Below are positions 20,782 to 29,158 of a stretch of 44,894 nucleotides of DNA, in pieces. The notes below the pieces were generated by a model. That model was not told the DNA's origin, searched no databases, and saw only the letters and a list, made by a program, of their open reading frames with translations. The stretch spans positions 1 to 44,894 of the forward strand of contig CALAOV010000183.1 in NCBI GenBank assembly GCA_937889515.1. Direction: 5' to 3'. Made by a program: the position numbers and the translations under genes. The stretch is from an uncultured Myxococcales bacterium. Lineage in GTDB: Bacteria > Myxococcota_A > Polyangia > Fen-1088. How positions within the stretch are numbered: the stretch's first letter is position 1; every line of letters starts with the position of its first letter.

Positions 20782-21122
20782 GGCCCCCTCGTGTCAAAAC
20801 CGGACCTGCCTTTTCCAGATCAGAAACGATGGGTTGTACGACGCCAGATCCAAGAGCCAAATCTCCGAATACATACCCAGAATCCGAACGCCGAGTCCCC
20901 TGGGACGATGTCGGACATTTAGGGACATGTAACGTCAAAAATTACATGCAACTCCCTTAAATTGTTTCGAGAAGTTCCCTAGGAGTGAGCTGATCCCCGC
21001 GGGGGCGGCTACTGCGTTGGCAGGTAGGGGTGTTGCTTCCTTCGACGCACCTCTAACTCCCCAGTATGTCTCGACCCCTTTCGAATACTGCACGCCGCCG
21101 CTCGCGGGCCCCAGGAGGGAAC
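20782..21122. promoter_or_regulatory. Divergent regulatory region between the hybrid kinase and lipoprotein genes
   Basis: This 341-bp gap has no credible gene. It is relatively AT-rich around 20925-20970, holds the inverted repeat at 20926-20948 and a Shine-Dalgarno sequence (AGGAGGG, 21112-21118) for the lipoprotein gene. I see no -10 element close to either start codon, so both transcripts probably have true leaders. Confidence 0.6.
20926..20948. promoter_or_regulatory. Inverted repeat, possible operator
   Basis: CATGTAA (20926-20932) and TTACATG (20942-20948) are perfect inverted arms around a 9-nt centre, in the AT-rich part of the divergent intergenic region. The arrangement suits a dimeric DNA-binding regulator; a short RNA hairpin is the alternative. 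Confidence 0.4.
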
Positions 21123-23438
21123 ATGTTGACGATTGAATTCCGGCGAATGAGCTTGGCGCTCCTGCTCGTTGGCTCCCTGGGTGCCGGCGCGTGTAAAGGA
21201 CAGATCGGAGGCGGCCAGACCACCGGCTCCGGCAACTCCAGCGGTGGAGGCAGCAGCGGAACCGGTGGAACCGGCGCGATCTCCGGCGGGGGCCCGACCA
21301 AGGTCGACCCCGGAACCCCAACCGCCACCACGACGCCGATCGCGGCCGCCCTGGCCGCGCCGATCTGTCGCAAGGTCAAGGACCTGCTGGTCGGCAGCGC
21401 CTGCACCGACGACGACGTCAACACGGTGACCACCATGGGCGCGGCGGGCCTGCAGCAGCTCATCGCGACCTGGATGACGGACACGACGTACCAGGCGCAG
21501 TTCAGCGGCAAGTTGGTGCCCTTCTTCCGGAATATGTTCCAGCAGACCGGCTTCACGGCCACCCAGGACTTCAAGAACCAGCTCCTGCAAAATGGCGGCT
21601 TCGACTTCGGTCCCTTTGGAACCAGCGCCGTCGGCGACGACGTGTACTTCAAGCTGGTCCAGAACCTTCAGGACAGCTTCGCGCTGACGGCCTGGCAGAT
21701 GGTGAGCGAAGGCGATCCGTTCACCAACGTCCTCACCACCCAGCGGTTCGTGATGACGACCGGGCTCAAGAGCGTCTACACCCAGATCGAGATGCCGGAC
21801 GACGAGCCGTACAACTTCAGCGGCGGGCGAAATGCGACCCCCAAGCTCCAGTGGAAGCTCGACTACGTCGACACGATTCCGCTGACCGACTCGCTCAACC
21901 CCAGCAGCCCCAACTACATGATCTTCGACGACGAGAAGCCGGCCAGTGGCAAGACCGGGTTCGGGGGGGGCGGTTTCACCACCTGTCAAGGTGTCGGCGA
22001 CGCCGCCAGCGGCACCACCGTTCCCGTCGTGACGTTCGGCGCGTCCGGCACGGGTGTTCAGAGCGCGACGGGCGGCGTCGCGCAGCTCTTCCAGCGCATC
22101 ATCGGCTATACGCCCCGATATCCTTTCGCGGCGACGCCCGACTGCTGGGAGCACGCGTCCAAACCCTACATGACCGACGCCGACGTGGCGGACTGGGGCT
22201 GGGTGACGATCACGCCGAAACAGAGCGGCGATTCGTACATCCAGCCTTACGATCTTCCCTCGCTTCGCACCGCGACCACGCTCAAGCTGGTGCTTCCGCG
22301 GGTGGGCTTCTACACCACGCCGGCGTTCCTGGCGCTCTGGAACACCAACGACAGCAATCAGCATCGCGTGACCGCCAATCAGACGCTGCTGGCCGCGCTC
22401 GGGCAGTCGTTCACCAGCGACAGCACCATCACGCCGCTCAGCGAGGCCGGCCTCGACGCCGCGCACACCACCACCAGCGGTGAATGCTACGGGTGTCACA
22501 AGAGCCTGGATCCCCTGCGGATGTTCTGGGGCAACCAGCTCGACTTCAACGATCGAAATGATTTCGTGGCGCAGCCCTTCAACGGCGCCCAGCCCAACCC
22601 GCGGCCGGCGGCGGGGTACGTCAGTGGTTTTGCCTTTGGCGACGTCAACAACAACACCGCTGGAACGAGCATGGCGTCCCTCGGCTCGCTGCTCATGATG
22701 GTGACCGATCAGGATCCGACCTCGCCGCTCCCGCTGTTCCCGATCGCCGTCACTCAGCAGCTCTGCTACTGGGCCAACTCGAACGCGTGCAGCACGAGCG
22801 ATCCGGAATTCCGGCGGGTGGTCAGCGCGTTCATCAGCAGCAACTACAACTTCCCCGCTCTGATCAAGGAGCTGTTTGCCTCGCCGCTCATCACGGGGGT
22901 CGGGGCTACCGCCACCTACCCGCTCGATTCGAACGGCTCTGCGACCGTCCCGATCAGCATTGCCCGGCAGGCCCATCTTTGCTCCGCGCTGTCGAATCGG
23001 CTGGGGGTAGCCGACCTCTGTGCGCTGACCGCAGCGGTGCCGAGCACCGCGCAGAATGCGACGCTGACCATCGCCGGCAGCATCGCCGCCGATGCCTTCA
23101 GCCGAGGGGCGCAGACGCCCGTGACGCCCGCTGGCCCGGATCTCTTCTATCGAGCGGCCAGCGAGATGCTCTGCGAGAACATCGCCACGCAGGTGGTCGA
23201 CCCCAGCGGCGGTGCCACCGCCATCTTCTCGAGCAGCGACGTGGCCGATGCGCTGCCGAAGATGGTCGAGAACGTCATGGGCATCAACGTCAGCGACCCG
23301 CTACACGATCAGCTCGTAATGGCTCTGCAGACCCACTACACGGCAGTCACGACGGCCAAGGGCACCGCGACGAACGCGCTGCGGTCGACATTCGCGCTGG
23401 CCTGCGAATCACCTACGTCCCTCGGGATCGGTCTTTAA
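21123..23438 (+). CDS. Surface lipoprotein with a CxxCH (haem c-type) site, DUF1592/DUF1588-like
   Basis: A 771-residue exported protein. The N-terminus is a signal peptide ending in AGAC with lipid-attachable Cys24, then a long Gly/Ser/Thr linker typical of surface-anchored proteins. The body has an FxxWLTD-like start (LIATWMTDTTYQAQF) and, at Cys455-Cys458-His459, ECYGCHKSLDPL, a single CxxCH like the cytochrome-type site of DUF1588/PSD1-group proteins. The exact family is uncertain. AGGAGGG 4 nt before the ATG at 21123 fixes this start over an in-frame ATG at 21066. The following gene, a Tat-exported DUF1501 protein, begins 13 nt downstream, and such pairs recur in myxobacteria and planctomycetes. 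Function is unknown; a redox or surface-degradation role is possible. Confidence 0.78.
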   Translation: MLTIEFRRMSLALLLVGSLGAGACKGQIGGGQTTGSGNSSGGGSSGTGGTGAISGGGPTKVDPGTPTATTTPIAAALAAPICRKVKDLLVGSACTDDDVNTVTTMGAAGLQQLIATWMTDTTYQAQFSGKLVPFFRNMFQQTGFTATQDFKNQLLQNGGFDFGPFGTSAVGDDVYFKLVQNLQDSFALTAWQMVSEGDPFTNVLTTQRFVMTTGLKSVYTQIEMPDDEPYNFSGGRNATPKLQWKLDYVDTIPLTDSLNPSSPNYMIFDDEKPASGKTGFGGGGFTTCQGVGDAASGTTVPVVTFGASGTGVQSATGGVAQLFQRIIGYTPRYPFAATPDCWEHASKPYMTDADVADWGWVTITPKQSGDSYIQPYDLPSLRTATTLKLVLPRVGFYTTPAFLALWNTNDSNQHRVTANQTLLAALGQSFTSDSTITPLSEAGLDAAHTTTSGECYGCHKSLDPLRMFWGNQLDFNDRNDFVAQPFNGAQPNPRPAAGYVSGFAFGDVNNNTAGTSMASLGSLLMMVTDQDPTSPLPLFPIAVTQQLCYWANSNACSTSDPEFRRVVSAFISSNYNFPALIKELFASPLITGVGATATYPLDSNGSATVPISIARQAHLCSALSNRLGVADLCALTAAVPSTAQNATLTIAGSIAADAFSRGAQTPVTPAGPDLFYRAASEMLCENIATQVVDPSGGATAIFSSSDVADALPKMVENVMGINVSDPLHDQLVMALQTHYTAVTTAKGTATNALRSTFALACESPTSLGIGL

Positions 23439-23451
23439 AGGAGAACCGCTC

Positions 23452-24897
23452 ATGATCAAGCCAGTTACACGACGAGAAAGTCTCCTCGCCGGGCTGTTCG
23501 GCAGCGGTTACATCGGTCTGCGCGCGCTGGCGACCGGACTACCGCCTTGGTTCCTGCTGAACCCGCGGCGCGCGACGGCGCAGACCCTGCAGTGCATGCT
23601 CAACGCGGCGAACAACAATCAGTATTTGATCCTGAGCACGTCGAGCAACGGCGACCCGCTCAACTGCAACGCGCCGGGGACCTACGAGGCGACCGACATC
23701 ATTCACCCGACCCAGGACGAGGTCTCGGCGACGACGGTCAGCGTCGGCGGCAAGACCCTGGGCGCGGCTCTGCCCTGGGCGGATCCGTCGGTGACGAGCA
23801 CCGGCGGAAGCGCCGGCCAGTTCGGCTCCAGCATCCTGGGGCGGACCACCTTCTTCCATCACCTGACCGGCACCGTCGTGCACGGCGATCAGCCCAAGGT
23901 GATGAAGGTGATGGGCGCGACCGCGGGCGGCGAGATGATGGTCTCGGCGTTCGCCAAGCACCTGGCGACCTGCTTTGGCACCGTGCGGACCGAGCCGATT
24001 GCAGTAGGCGCGGGCTTCAACGGTGGCGAGCTGGTCAGCTTCGGCGGCCGGACGCTCCCGGCCATCTCGCCGCTGCAGCTCAAGCAGCTGCTCACAGGGT
24101 CGACCAGCGATCCGCTGGTCAAGCTCCGGGCGACGCGCGACACCTCGCTGGACGCGATCAACACGCTCATCAAGAATGAATACTCGGCGGGCAGCGTGCA
24201 GGCGCAGTTCCTGGATGCGCTGGCCAGCTCGCAGACGCAGGTGCGTGCGCTCGCCAATCAGCTCGCCACGACGCTCAGCAAGATCACCGCCAACGACGTC
24301 ACCGGCCAGTCCTGGGCGGCGGCGGCGCTCATCGCGGCCAAGGTCACGCCGGTGGTCACCATGCACATCTCCTTCGGCGGCGACAACCACTCCGACAGCA
24401 ACCTGCAAGGGGAAGCCGATCAAACCGTGAGCGGCGTGGCGGCGATCAACAAGCTCCTGATGACCGACACCACGAACGGGATCCTGGCGTCGCTCGGGCT
24501 GCTCGATCAGGTCACCTTCTCCACCATGAACGTTTTCGGGCGCAACCTGGCCGGCATCTCGAAGGTGACCGCCCGCACCGGGCGGGATCACTGGGGAAAT
24601 CACAACATCATGTTGATGATTGGCAAAAACTTTAAGTCGAGCGTCATCGGTGGCGTGACCCCCGTTTCGGGCACCACCGGAGCCTCGGGCTACGCCGCCA
24701 GCGACATCGACTCGGCGAGCGGGTCCGCCACCAAGGGCGGCGACATTCCCGCCGCGCAGACGTTCGTCGCAGCCGCCCGGACACTCGGTTCCGGCCTGGG
24801 TATCCCCGACAGCGTTCAGACGACCGACTGGATCGCCTCCGCCGGCGGCAAGACCGTGGCAGCCGCCCTCACGGCCATCCCGACTCAGGCCTCCTAG
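23452..24897 (+). CDS. DUF1501 family protein with Tat signal
   Basis: A 481-residue protein with a twin-arginine signal (TRRESLLAGLFGSG at about residues 6-19) followed by a hydrophobic stretch and an AQT-type cleavage site near residue 44, so it is probably folded before export. The C-terminal part carries the DUF1501 hallmark GRDHWGNHNIMLMIG, in a family related to the alkaline phosphatase/sulfatase superfamily, plus MHISFGGDNHSD with possible metal-binding His and Asp residues. GGAG 8 nt before the ATG serves as ribosome site. It is co-transcribed with the CxxCH lipoprotein upstream; the pair probably forms one exported complex. No enzymatic activity is established for the family. Confidence 0.85.
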   Translation: MIKPVTRRESLLAGLFGSGYIGLRALATGLPPWFLLNPRRATAQTLQCMLNAANNNQYLILSTSSNGDPLNCNAPGTYEATDIIHPTQDEVSATTVSVGGKTLGAALPWADPSVTSTGGSAGQFGSSILGRTTFFHHLTGTVVHGDQPKVMKVMGATAGGEMMVSAFAKHLATCFGTVRTEPIAVGAGFNGGELVSFGGRTLPAISPLQLKQLLTGSTSDPLVKLRATRDTSLDAINTLIKNEYSAGSVQAQFLDALASSQTQVRALANQLATTLSKITANDVTGQSWAAAALIAAKVTPVVTMHISFGGDNHSDSNLQGEADQTVSGVAAINKLLMTDTTNGILASLGLLDQVTFSTMNVFGRNLAGISKVTARTGRDHWGNHNIMLMIGKNFKSSVIGGVTPVSGTTGASGYAASDIDSASGSATKGGDIPAAQTFVAAARTLGSGLGIPDSVQTTDWIASAGGKTVAAALTAIPTQAS

Positions 24898-24906
24898 CTA
24901 CAATTT

Positions 24907-24927
24907 CCCGAGGCGCATGCCCTCGGG
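24907..24927 (+). terminator. Hairpin after the DUF1501 gene
   Basis: CCCGAGG and CCTCGGG form a perfect 7-bp stem with a 7-nt loop, 9 nt after the stop codon. No U-run follows, so it is either a weak transcript end or an RNA-stabilising hairpin. Confidence 0.35.
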
Positions 24928-25030
24928 TCGGGTATCGGTCAACGCTATGTTGGGCGCGCAAGCCCAATGCATGTGCGGAGATCGGCGTCGCGGCCCTGCC
25001 GCGCACAGAGCAGCCCTGCAACCACCAGGC

Positions 25031-25063
25031 GAGCGTAGCGCGGCTCCGCCGCGCGGAGCGAGG
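25031..25063. repeat. Dispersed palindromic repeat, intergenic copy
   Basis: The core is a hairpin with arms GCTCCGC and GCGGAGC (25043-25049, 25053-25059) around CGC. The whole 33-bp unit matches 40072-40104 with three differences, two of which swap a C:G stem pair for T:A. A second hairpin, GGGGGCTG / CAGCCCCC (25070-25077, 25093-25100), follows. The 24898-25194 gap otherwise holds only this, the hairpin before it and the minus-strand terminator. Confidence 0.65.
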
Positions 25064-25101
25064 GGGCCCGGGGGCTGCGAGCGGCAGCGAGCCAGCCCCC
25101 G

Positions 25102-25140
25102 TCAAAACAAAAACCCCCGGCCGCTTGCGCAGCCAGGGGT
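25102..25140 (-). terminator. Intrinsic terminator of the small Lys-rich gene
   Basis: Read on the minus strand, ACCCCTGGC pairs with GCCGGGGGT (25132-25140 with 25113-25121) apart from one mismatch, and the strand then runs into a T-rich tract, TTTTTGTTTTGA. It lies about 55 nt downstream of the stop codon of the 25195-25377 gene. Confidence 0.75.
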
Positions 25141-25194
25141 CTTAAGACTAATTACTGATTGACGAGCCCGAAGGACCCGCCGGATCAGGAGTGA

Positions 25195-25377
25195 TTACTT
25201 GGCGGCCTTGTCGTCGGCCTTTTTGTCGTCCCCGTCAGCCTTCTTGCTCTTCTTGGACTTCTTCTCCTTCTTGGCCGGCTCGGCGTCGCCCGCGGGGGCG
25301 TCAGCGGCCTTGGCGATGGTCCAAGAGGTCGGGAGAAGAACGGCGAGGGCGAGGAAGATCGAACGAACGAGCTTCAT
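25195..25377 (-). CDS. Small exported lysine-rich protein
   Basis: I do not recognise a family. The 60-residue product has a classical signal peptide (MKLVRSIFLALAVLLPTSW, cleavage likely after AKA near residue 24) and a mature part of about 36 residues that is nearly all Lys, Asp, Glu, Ala and Ser (KKEKKSKKSKKADGDDKK). It should be disordered and strongly charged. AGGAG 7 nt before the ATG at 25377 decides this start over an upstream ATG that would hide the signal peptide. It has its own strong terminator, which argues for a real, possibly abundant transcript. It lies 252 bp downstream of exbD on the same strand. Confidence 0.75.
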   Translation of the reverse strand: MKLVRSIFLALAVLLPTSWTIAKAADAPAGDAEPAKKEKKSKKSKKADGDDKKADDKAAK

Positions 25378-25629
25378 GTGTGACTCCTGATTTGGGTTGA
25401 GTACGTCCGGCCATAAGGGCTTGACGCGTCGGAAACGAGATGCAGCGCACATGCCACCGGCAGAATCCGCTTCAGACGTAAGTATTTCAGATGCTTACAG
25501 ATATCTAGGGATGAGGTGCCCAAGGGTGGTGAGGCGTTATTGCCGTCTAAGGCGCCCTCCATGTGGCGAAGCGCCTCACATGTGTCCACGTCAGCGCCCT
25601 TGGCGGGCCCGCGGCCGCCGACCGGCGGT
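25378..25629. promoter_or_regulatory. Gap between exbD and the Lys-rich gene
   Basis: This 252-bp gap has no gene I can support. It contains short inverted repeats such as CATGTG / CACATG (25560-25565, 25577-25582) and the 8-bp palindrome GACGCGTC (25422-25429), plus the ribosome site of the Lys-rich gene. I cannot place a promoter with confidence. Confidence 0.4.
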
Positions 25630-26100
25630 CTACTTGCTCGGCGCCGTCAGAATGGCGATGTGGCTGGCTCCGGCCTTCTTGGCAGTGGACATGATGTCGA
25701 CCGCGGCCCCGAGCAGGACGCTCTTGTCGCCGCGAATGAGCAGGGTCTCGGAGCCGACCTCCGCGAGCGCCTTCCGGATCTCCGCTTCGAGGTTGCCTGC
25801 ATCCACCTTGTGGGACCCGAGGTAGAGCTCGTTGCCCTTCGTGACCGTGAGCACCGGATCGCTGTGCCGTTGCGAGACCGGCCCGGCGGCATTCGCTTTC
25901 GGCAGAACCACCTTCATGCCGGCCCGCGACGCGACCTCGGACTCGACCAGGGCCGTCGAGGTGACCATGAAGATGATCAGCAAGACCAGAAAAACGTCGG
26001 TGAGCGGCGTGATGTTGATCTCCGCGACGACCTGCTCGTTGCCGACGTCGGCGTCATCGCCGTGGGCGGCGCCGTCGTCGAGCTGAACATTCATTCCCAT
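25630..26100 (-). CDS. exbD: ExbD/TolR-type biopolymer transport protein
   Basis: Inner-membrane partner of an ExbB/TolQ proton channel, which powers TonB-dependent uptake or Tol-like envelope work. The 156 residues show one transmembrane helix (about 29-52) with the family motif INITPLTDVFLVLLIIFMV. Asp35 corresponds to the proton-relaying Asp of ExbD, and a periplasmic domain ends LLGAAVDIMSTAKKAGASHIAILTAPS. An acidic N-terminal tail (about 20 residues, DDGAAHGDDADVG) precedes the helix. It starts 12 nt after the exbB stop. An ATG two codons inside is an alternative start. No tonB or receptor gene is nearby, so whether it serves Ton, Tol or another system is open. Confidence 0.92.
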   Translation of the reverse strand: MGMNVQLDDGAAHGDDADVGNEQVVAEINITPLTDVFLVLLIIFMVTSTALVESEVASRAGMKVVLPKANAAGPVSQRHSDPVLTVTKGNELYLGSHKVDAGNLEAEIRKALAEVGSETLLIRGDKSVLLGAAVDIMSTAKKAGASHIAILTAPSK

Positions 26101-26112
26101 GCGACGTCTTCT

Positions 26113-26778
26113 TCAGGGAGTTGCCGCGCCGGCGTCGGAAGTTGCCGCGGGGCGCGCCTTGACGTGGTCGCCCAGCGCCGTCAGGAATTCCTCGCAGTAG
26201 AGGCGGTACTGCATCGATATGACGTTGATGCGCGCGACGAAGTAGTTGTAGGCGATGACCGCATAGATCGCGACCAGCAGGCCGGCCGCCGTGGCGACCA
26301 GCGCGGCCGCGATCCCCTGCGAGACGACCTTGAAACCGCCGGTGCCCGCCACCGACATCGACTGGAAGGCCTTCAAGATCCCGACCACCGTGCCGAAGAG
26401 GCCGACGAACGGCGCCGAAGACCCCACGGTTCCCAGCGCCCACAGGTAGCGTTTGAGCGACAAGACCGTCGCGCTTCGCTGCGAGGTCACCGCCTCGGTG
26501 GTCTTGGTCGGGGTCTTCTGGAAGATCAGCAGGCCGCGCTCGAAGACATCCGCCAGCGGCACCTGCGACATCTCGGCGAGCGCCGCCGCCTTGCCCAGAT
26601 CACCGCGTTCGAGCGCGTCGATGACCCGATTCTTGAACGCCTCCGATTTCGGAATCAGGTTCCACAGGGCGTAGAGGCGTTCGCAGATGACGGCCAGCCC
26701 GGCCAGCGACCAGGCCAGCAATAGGGATAAGATGAGCCATTCGTCGCGAACGAGGTTGCGGATGGTTTCCCAAGACAT
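26113..26778 (-). CDS. exbB: ExbB/TolQ/MotA-type proton channel protein
   Basis: Polytopic inner-membrane protein of 221 residues forming the proton-channel pentamer that works with ExbD. There is an N-terminal helix (about 14-33), a cytoplasmic loop and the two conserved helices GTVGSSAPFVGLFGTVVGIL and GIAAALVATAAGLLVAIYAV, which carry the small-residue and Thr/Pro pattern of the family. The tail is short and polar. It is first in a two-gene unit with exbD and diverges from the histidine kinase gene across 76 bp. A -10-like TATGCT lies 9 nt before the ATG. Confidence 0.93.
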   Translation of the reverse strand: MSWETIRNLVRDEWLILSLLLAWSLAGLAVICERLYALWNLIPKSEAFKNRVIDALERGDLGKAAALAEMSQVPLADVFERGLLIFQKTPTKTTEAVTSQRSATVLSLKRYLWALGTVGSSAPFVGLFGTVVGILKAFQSMSVAGTGGFKVVSQGIAAALVATAAGLLVAIYAVIAYNYFVARINVISMQYRLYCEEFLTALGDHVKARPAATSDAGAATP

Positions 26779-26787
26779 GCGCCCCCG

Positions 26788-26793
26788 AGCATA
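26788..26793 (-). promoter_or_regulatory. -10-like element for exbB
   Basis: TATGCT on the minus strand lies 9 nt before the ATG at 26778, back to back with the element for the divergent kinase gene. GGGGGCG between them is a possible but weak ribosome site. Confidence 0.3.
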
Positions 26794-26841
26794 GCGTGGA
26801 AAGGCCGCAGGTGCCCGCTACGGCCCGGCGGCGTCTCCTCC

Positions 26842-26847
26842 TATACT
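26842..26847 (+). promoter_or_regulatory. -10-like element for the membrane histidine kinase
   Basis: TATACT, close to the bacterial -10 consensus, ends 7 nt before the ATG at 26855. This is the clearest leaderless arrangement in the window. Confidence 0.45.
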
Positions 26848-26854
26848 GGCGGGC

Positions 26855-29158
26855 ATGACGACCTCTCCGGTGGAGGTGCCTCGGCAAGCGGTCGCCGGCG
26901 ATCGGCGGTTCGGTTTCGTTGGCCGGCTGGTCTCGACCGAGTTGGCGCTCACGGTGGCCGAGATCGTCCTGGTGGTGGCGCCGACCCTGGCGCTGGCGGC
27001 GCAATCCCTCCGCGCCAGCGGCGAATCGTTCCGGGTGGTCGCGATGCTGGCGGCTTTGATGGTGGTCGGATGGGTGCGGGCCGCCGATCTGCTCCGTCCG
27101 ATGATCGCCGCCCGCGACGCGAAGCGCGCCGGGCGCGCGCTGACCGAGGCCGAAATCGTCGCCACCGATCGCGCCATTCGGCGGGCCCCGGTCGAGGTGG
27201 CCGCGACCCGCTGGCTGCTCTGGTCGGCCACCGTCGTCTACCTCGCCGTCCGTCTCGCGACCCGAGGGTTTCTGGCCTGGCCTTCGGCGGTGGGGATGGC
27301 CTGCGTCGGCATCTTGCACGCCGGCGGTGCCGCGGCCGCTCGCGGGGCCCTGTGGGAACGGCGTCTCGACCGCGCCCGGCGCCTGGTCCTGCCGAACTTC
27401 GACGCCCTTCGCGCCTTTGCCACCGGCTACCGCCGCCGCCTCTGCCAGGGCGCCTGGGCGCTGCTCGCGCTCACCCACGCCACCAACGCCGCCCTCATCG
27501 CGGTCTTCACCGAGCTGTCGTCGGCGCAGTCCGGGACGCTGCTGGCCCTGACCGTGCCGGCGTTGGTGCTGCCGATGTCGGTTTGGTACCGATCGCTCCG
27601 CCTGCGGACCCGTCCCATCGAGCGCTACTTCGACGTCGCCGTGCGCCGTCCGCCCTCGCGCGGTCCGGCGCGCGAGGATCCCGACGCCGTGGCCGCGTTT
27701 CGGGAAGCTCAGGGACTGCCCTATCGATTGGCCGGCTATCAGGTCCTGGCCTGCGCGTTCGCGGTGGTCGCCGTGGTCGTGGTCGGGCGTCGCGTCTGCG
27801 GATTCGACGCCGCGACCGCGGGGCGGCTCCTCGGTTCGAGCGGGCTCATGCTGCTCGCGATGGGTCTGTACGAGACGCTGCTCTTGCGCGACGTCCTCCG
27901 GCCTTTGCTGGGCCAGCTCGGGGCGCGACATCGCCTGCCGGTTGGCGAGATCCGGGCGCCGATCACCTTGCGCGCCAAGCTGGTCTTCTTTCTGGGCAGC
28001 GTGACGGTTTTCACGTCGGGGTTGGTCCTGCTGTTCGCGCTGTCGCCCAGTCAGCCGCACTCGACCCTGCTGGCGTCGATCGCGATGGCGATGGCGCTGG
28101 CGCTGGGGCTGGTCCACCTCATCGTGCGCGACATGGTGACCCCGGTGGTCGCGCTCGAAGAGCGGGCGGACGAGATGGCGCGCGGCGAGCTGGCGCGTCC
28201 GGTGCCGCCGTCGGGGGAGGCCGACGAGATCGGGCGGCTTTCCTTCGCGTTCGAGGAGATGCGCCGCGCGCTGCGCGACAAGCTGCGCTCGACCGAGTCG
28301 CTCAACATCGATCTCGAACGGGAGGTTCGCCGCCGCACGGAGGTGCTCGAGCAGCGCAACCTCGAGCTTCACGATGCGCTCGAGAAGCTCCGGCGCGCGC
28401 AGGACGATCTGGTGCGCTCGGAGAAGCTCGCCTCGATGGGGCGCCTGGTGGCCGGGATCGCGCACGAGATCAACAACCCGGTCAACGCCGTCATCAACAC
28501 GCTGGGGCCGCTCGAGGAGGCGCTGCAGATCCTCGTCACCTCGCCGAGCAGCGAGGCGGCCGTGCGGGCTGCCAAGGACGCGGGGGAGATGCTGCGGGTG
28601 GTCCAGCGCGGTGCCGCGCGGAGCAAGGCCATCGTGCAGGCGCTGCACAATTACTCGCGGGGCGACGAACAGCGCCCGCGTGAGCTCGGTCTGGCGCGGA
28701 GCGTGGACGACACGCTCGACTTGTTGCGCCACCACCTGCGCAACGTGCAGGTCGAAAAGCAGATCGATCCCAGCTTACGGATCACCGGATTCCCCGGTCA
28801 GATCGATCAGGTGTTCATGAACCTCATCACCAACGCCGCGCAGGCCGTCGGCGAGCGGGAGCGCGGTGGCACGATTCGCCTCGCCGCCACCGCCCGCGGC
28901 GAGGACGTCGAGATCACGGTCTCCGACGACGGGCCCGGAATCGCCCCCGAGGTCATCCCGCGAATCTTCGATCCCTTCTTCACGACCAAGGACGTGGGCG
29001 CGGGATCGGGCCTGGGTCTGTCGATCGTGCACGGGATCGTCGATCGCCACGGCGGACGCATCGAGGTGGAGAGCCGCATGGGAGAGGGCACCACTTTTCG
29101 AATCACCTTGCCGGCGGGCGCGCAAAAGTCGCCCTCGGCCGAGGATCCGTCCACGTGA
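26855..29158 (+). CDS. Membrane-bound histidine kinase (HAMP, HisKA, HATPase)
   Basis: Sensor kinase of 767 residues. The first about 430 residues hold several hydrophobic helices (near 30-50, 62-80, 120-135, 142-165, 200-245, 295-345 and 375-425) with no recognised sensing domain. A HAMP linker (about 420-475, MARGELARPVPPSGEADEIGRLSFAFEEM) leads to a coiled coil, then HisKA with His537 in GIAHEINNPVNAVINTL and an HATPase with NLITNAAQAV, DDGPGIAPEVIPRIFDPFF and GSGLGLSIVHGI. The kinase core is of the NtrB/AtoS kind, which usually phosphorylates sigma-54-dependent regulators. Exactly such a regulator gene follows 154 bp downstream, so they are a probable pair. The signal sensed is unknown. 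Confidence 0.92.
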   Translation: MTTSPVEVPRQAVAGDRRFGFVGRLVSTELALTVAEIVLVVAPTLALAAQSLRASGESFRVVAMLAALMVVGWVRAADLLRPMIAARDAKRAGRALTEAEIVATDRAIRRAPVEVAATRWLLWSATVVYLAVRLATRGFLAWPSAVGMACVGILHAGGAAAARGALWERRLDRARRLVLPNFDALRAFATGYRRRLCQGAWALLALTHATNAALIAVFTELSSAQSGTLLALTVPALVLPMSVWYRSLRLRTRPIERYFDVAVRRPPSRGPAREDPDAVAAFREAQGLPYRLAGYQVLACAFAVVAVVVVGRRVCGFDAATAGRLLGSSGLMLLAMGLYETLLLRDVLRPLLGQLGARHRLPVGEIRAPITLRAKLVFFLGSVTVFTSGLVLLFALSPSQPHSTLLASIAMAMALALGLVHLIVRDMVTPVVALEERADEMARGELARPVPPSGEADEIGRLSFAFEEMRRALRDKLRSTESLNIDLEREVRRRTEVLEQRNLELHDALEKLRRAQDDLVRSEKLASMGRLVAGIAHEINNPVNAVINTLGPLEEALQILVTSPSSEAAVRAAKDAGEMLRVVQRGAARSKAIVQALHNYSRGDEQRPRELGLARSVDDTLDLLRHHLRNVQVEKQIDPSLRITGFPGQIDQVFMNLITNAAQAVGERERGGTIRLAATARGEDVEITVSDDGPGIAPEVIPRIFDPFFTTKDVGAGSGLGLSIVHGIVDRHGGRIEVESRMGEGTTFRITLPAGAQKSPSAEDPST

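Noticed and set aside
21017-21037. TTGGCAG ... TTGCT before the lipoprotein gene as a sigma-54 promoter
   Set aside because: GG and GC are 14 bases apart instead of 10.
21066-21122. Earlier start for the CxxCH lipoprotein
   Set aside because: It would bury the signal peptide, and AGGAGGG stands directly before the ATG at 21123.
24917-25162. An 81-codon frame in the gap after the DUF1501 gene
   Set aside because: It runs through the palindromic repeats and the minus-strand terminator, with no ribosome site or recognisable protein features.
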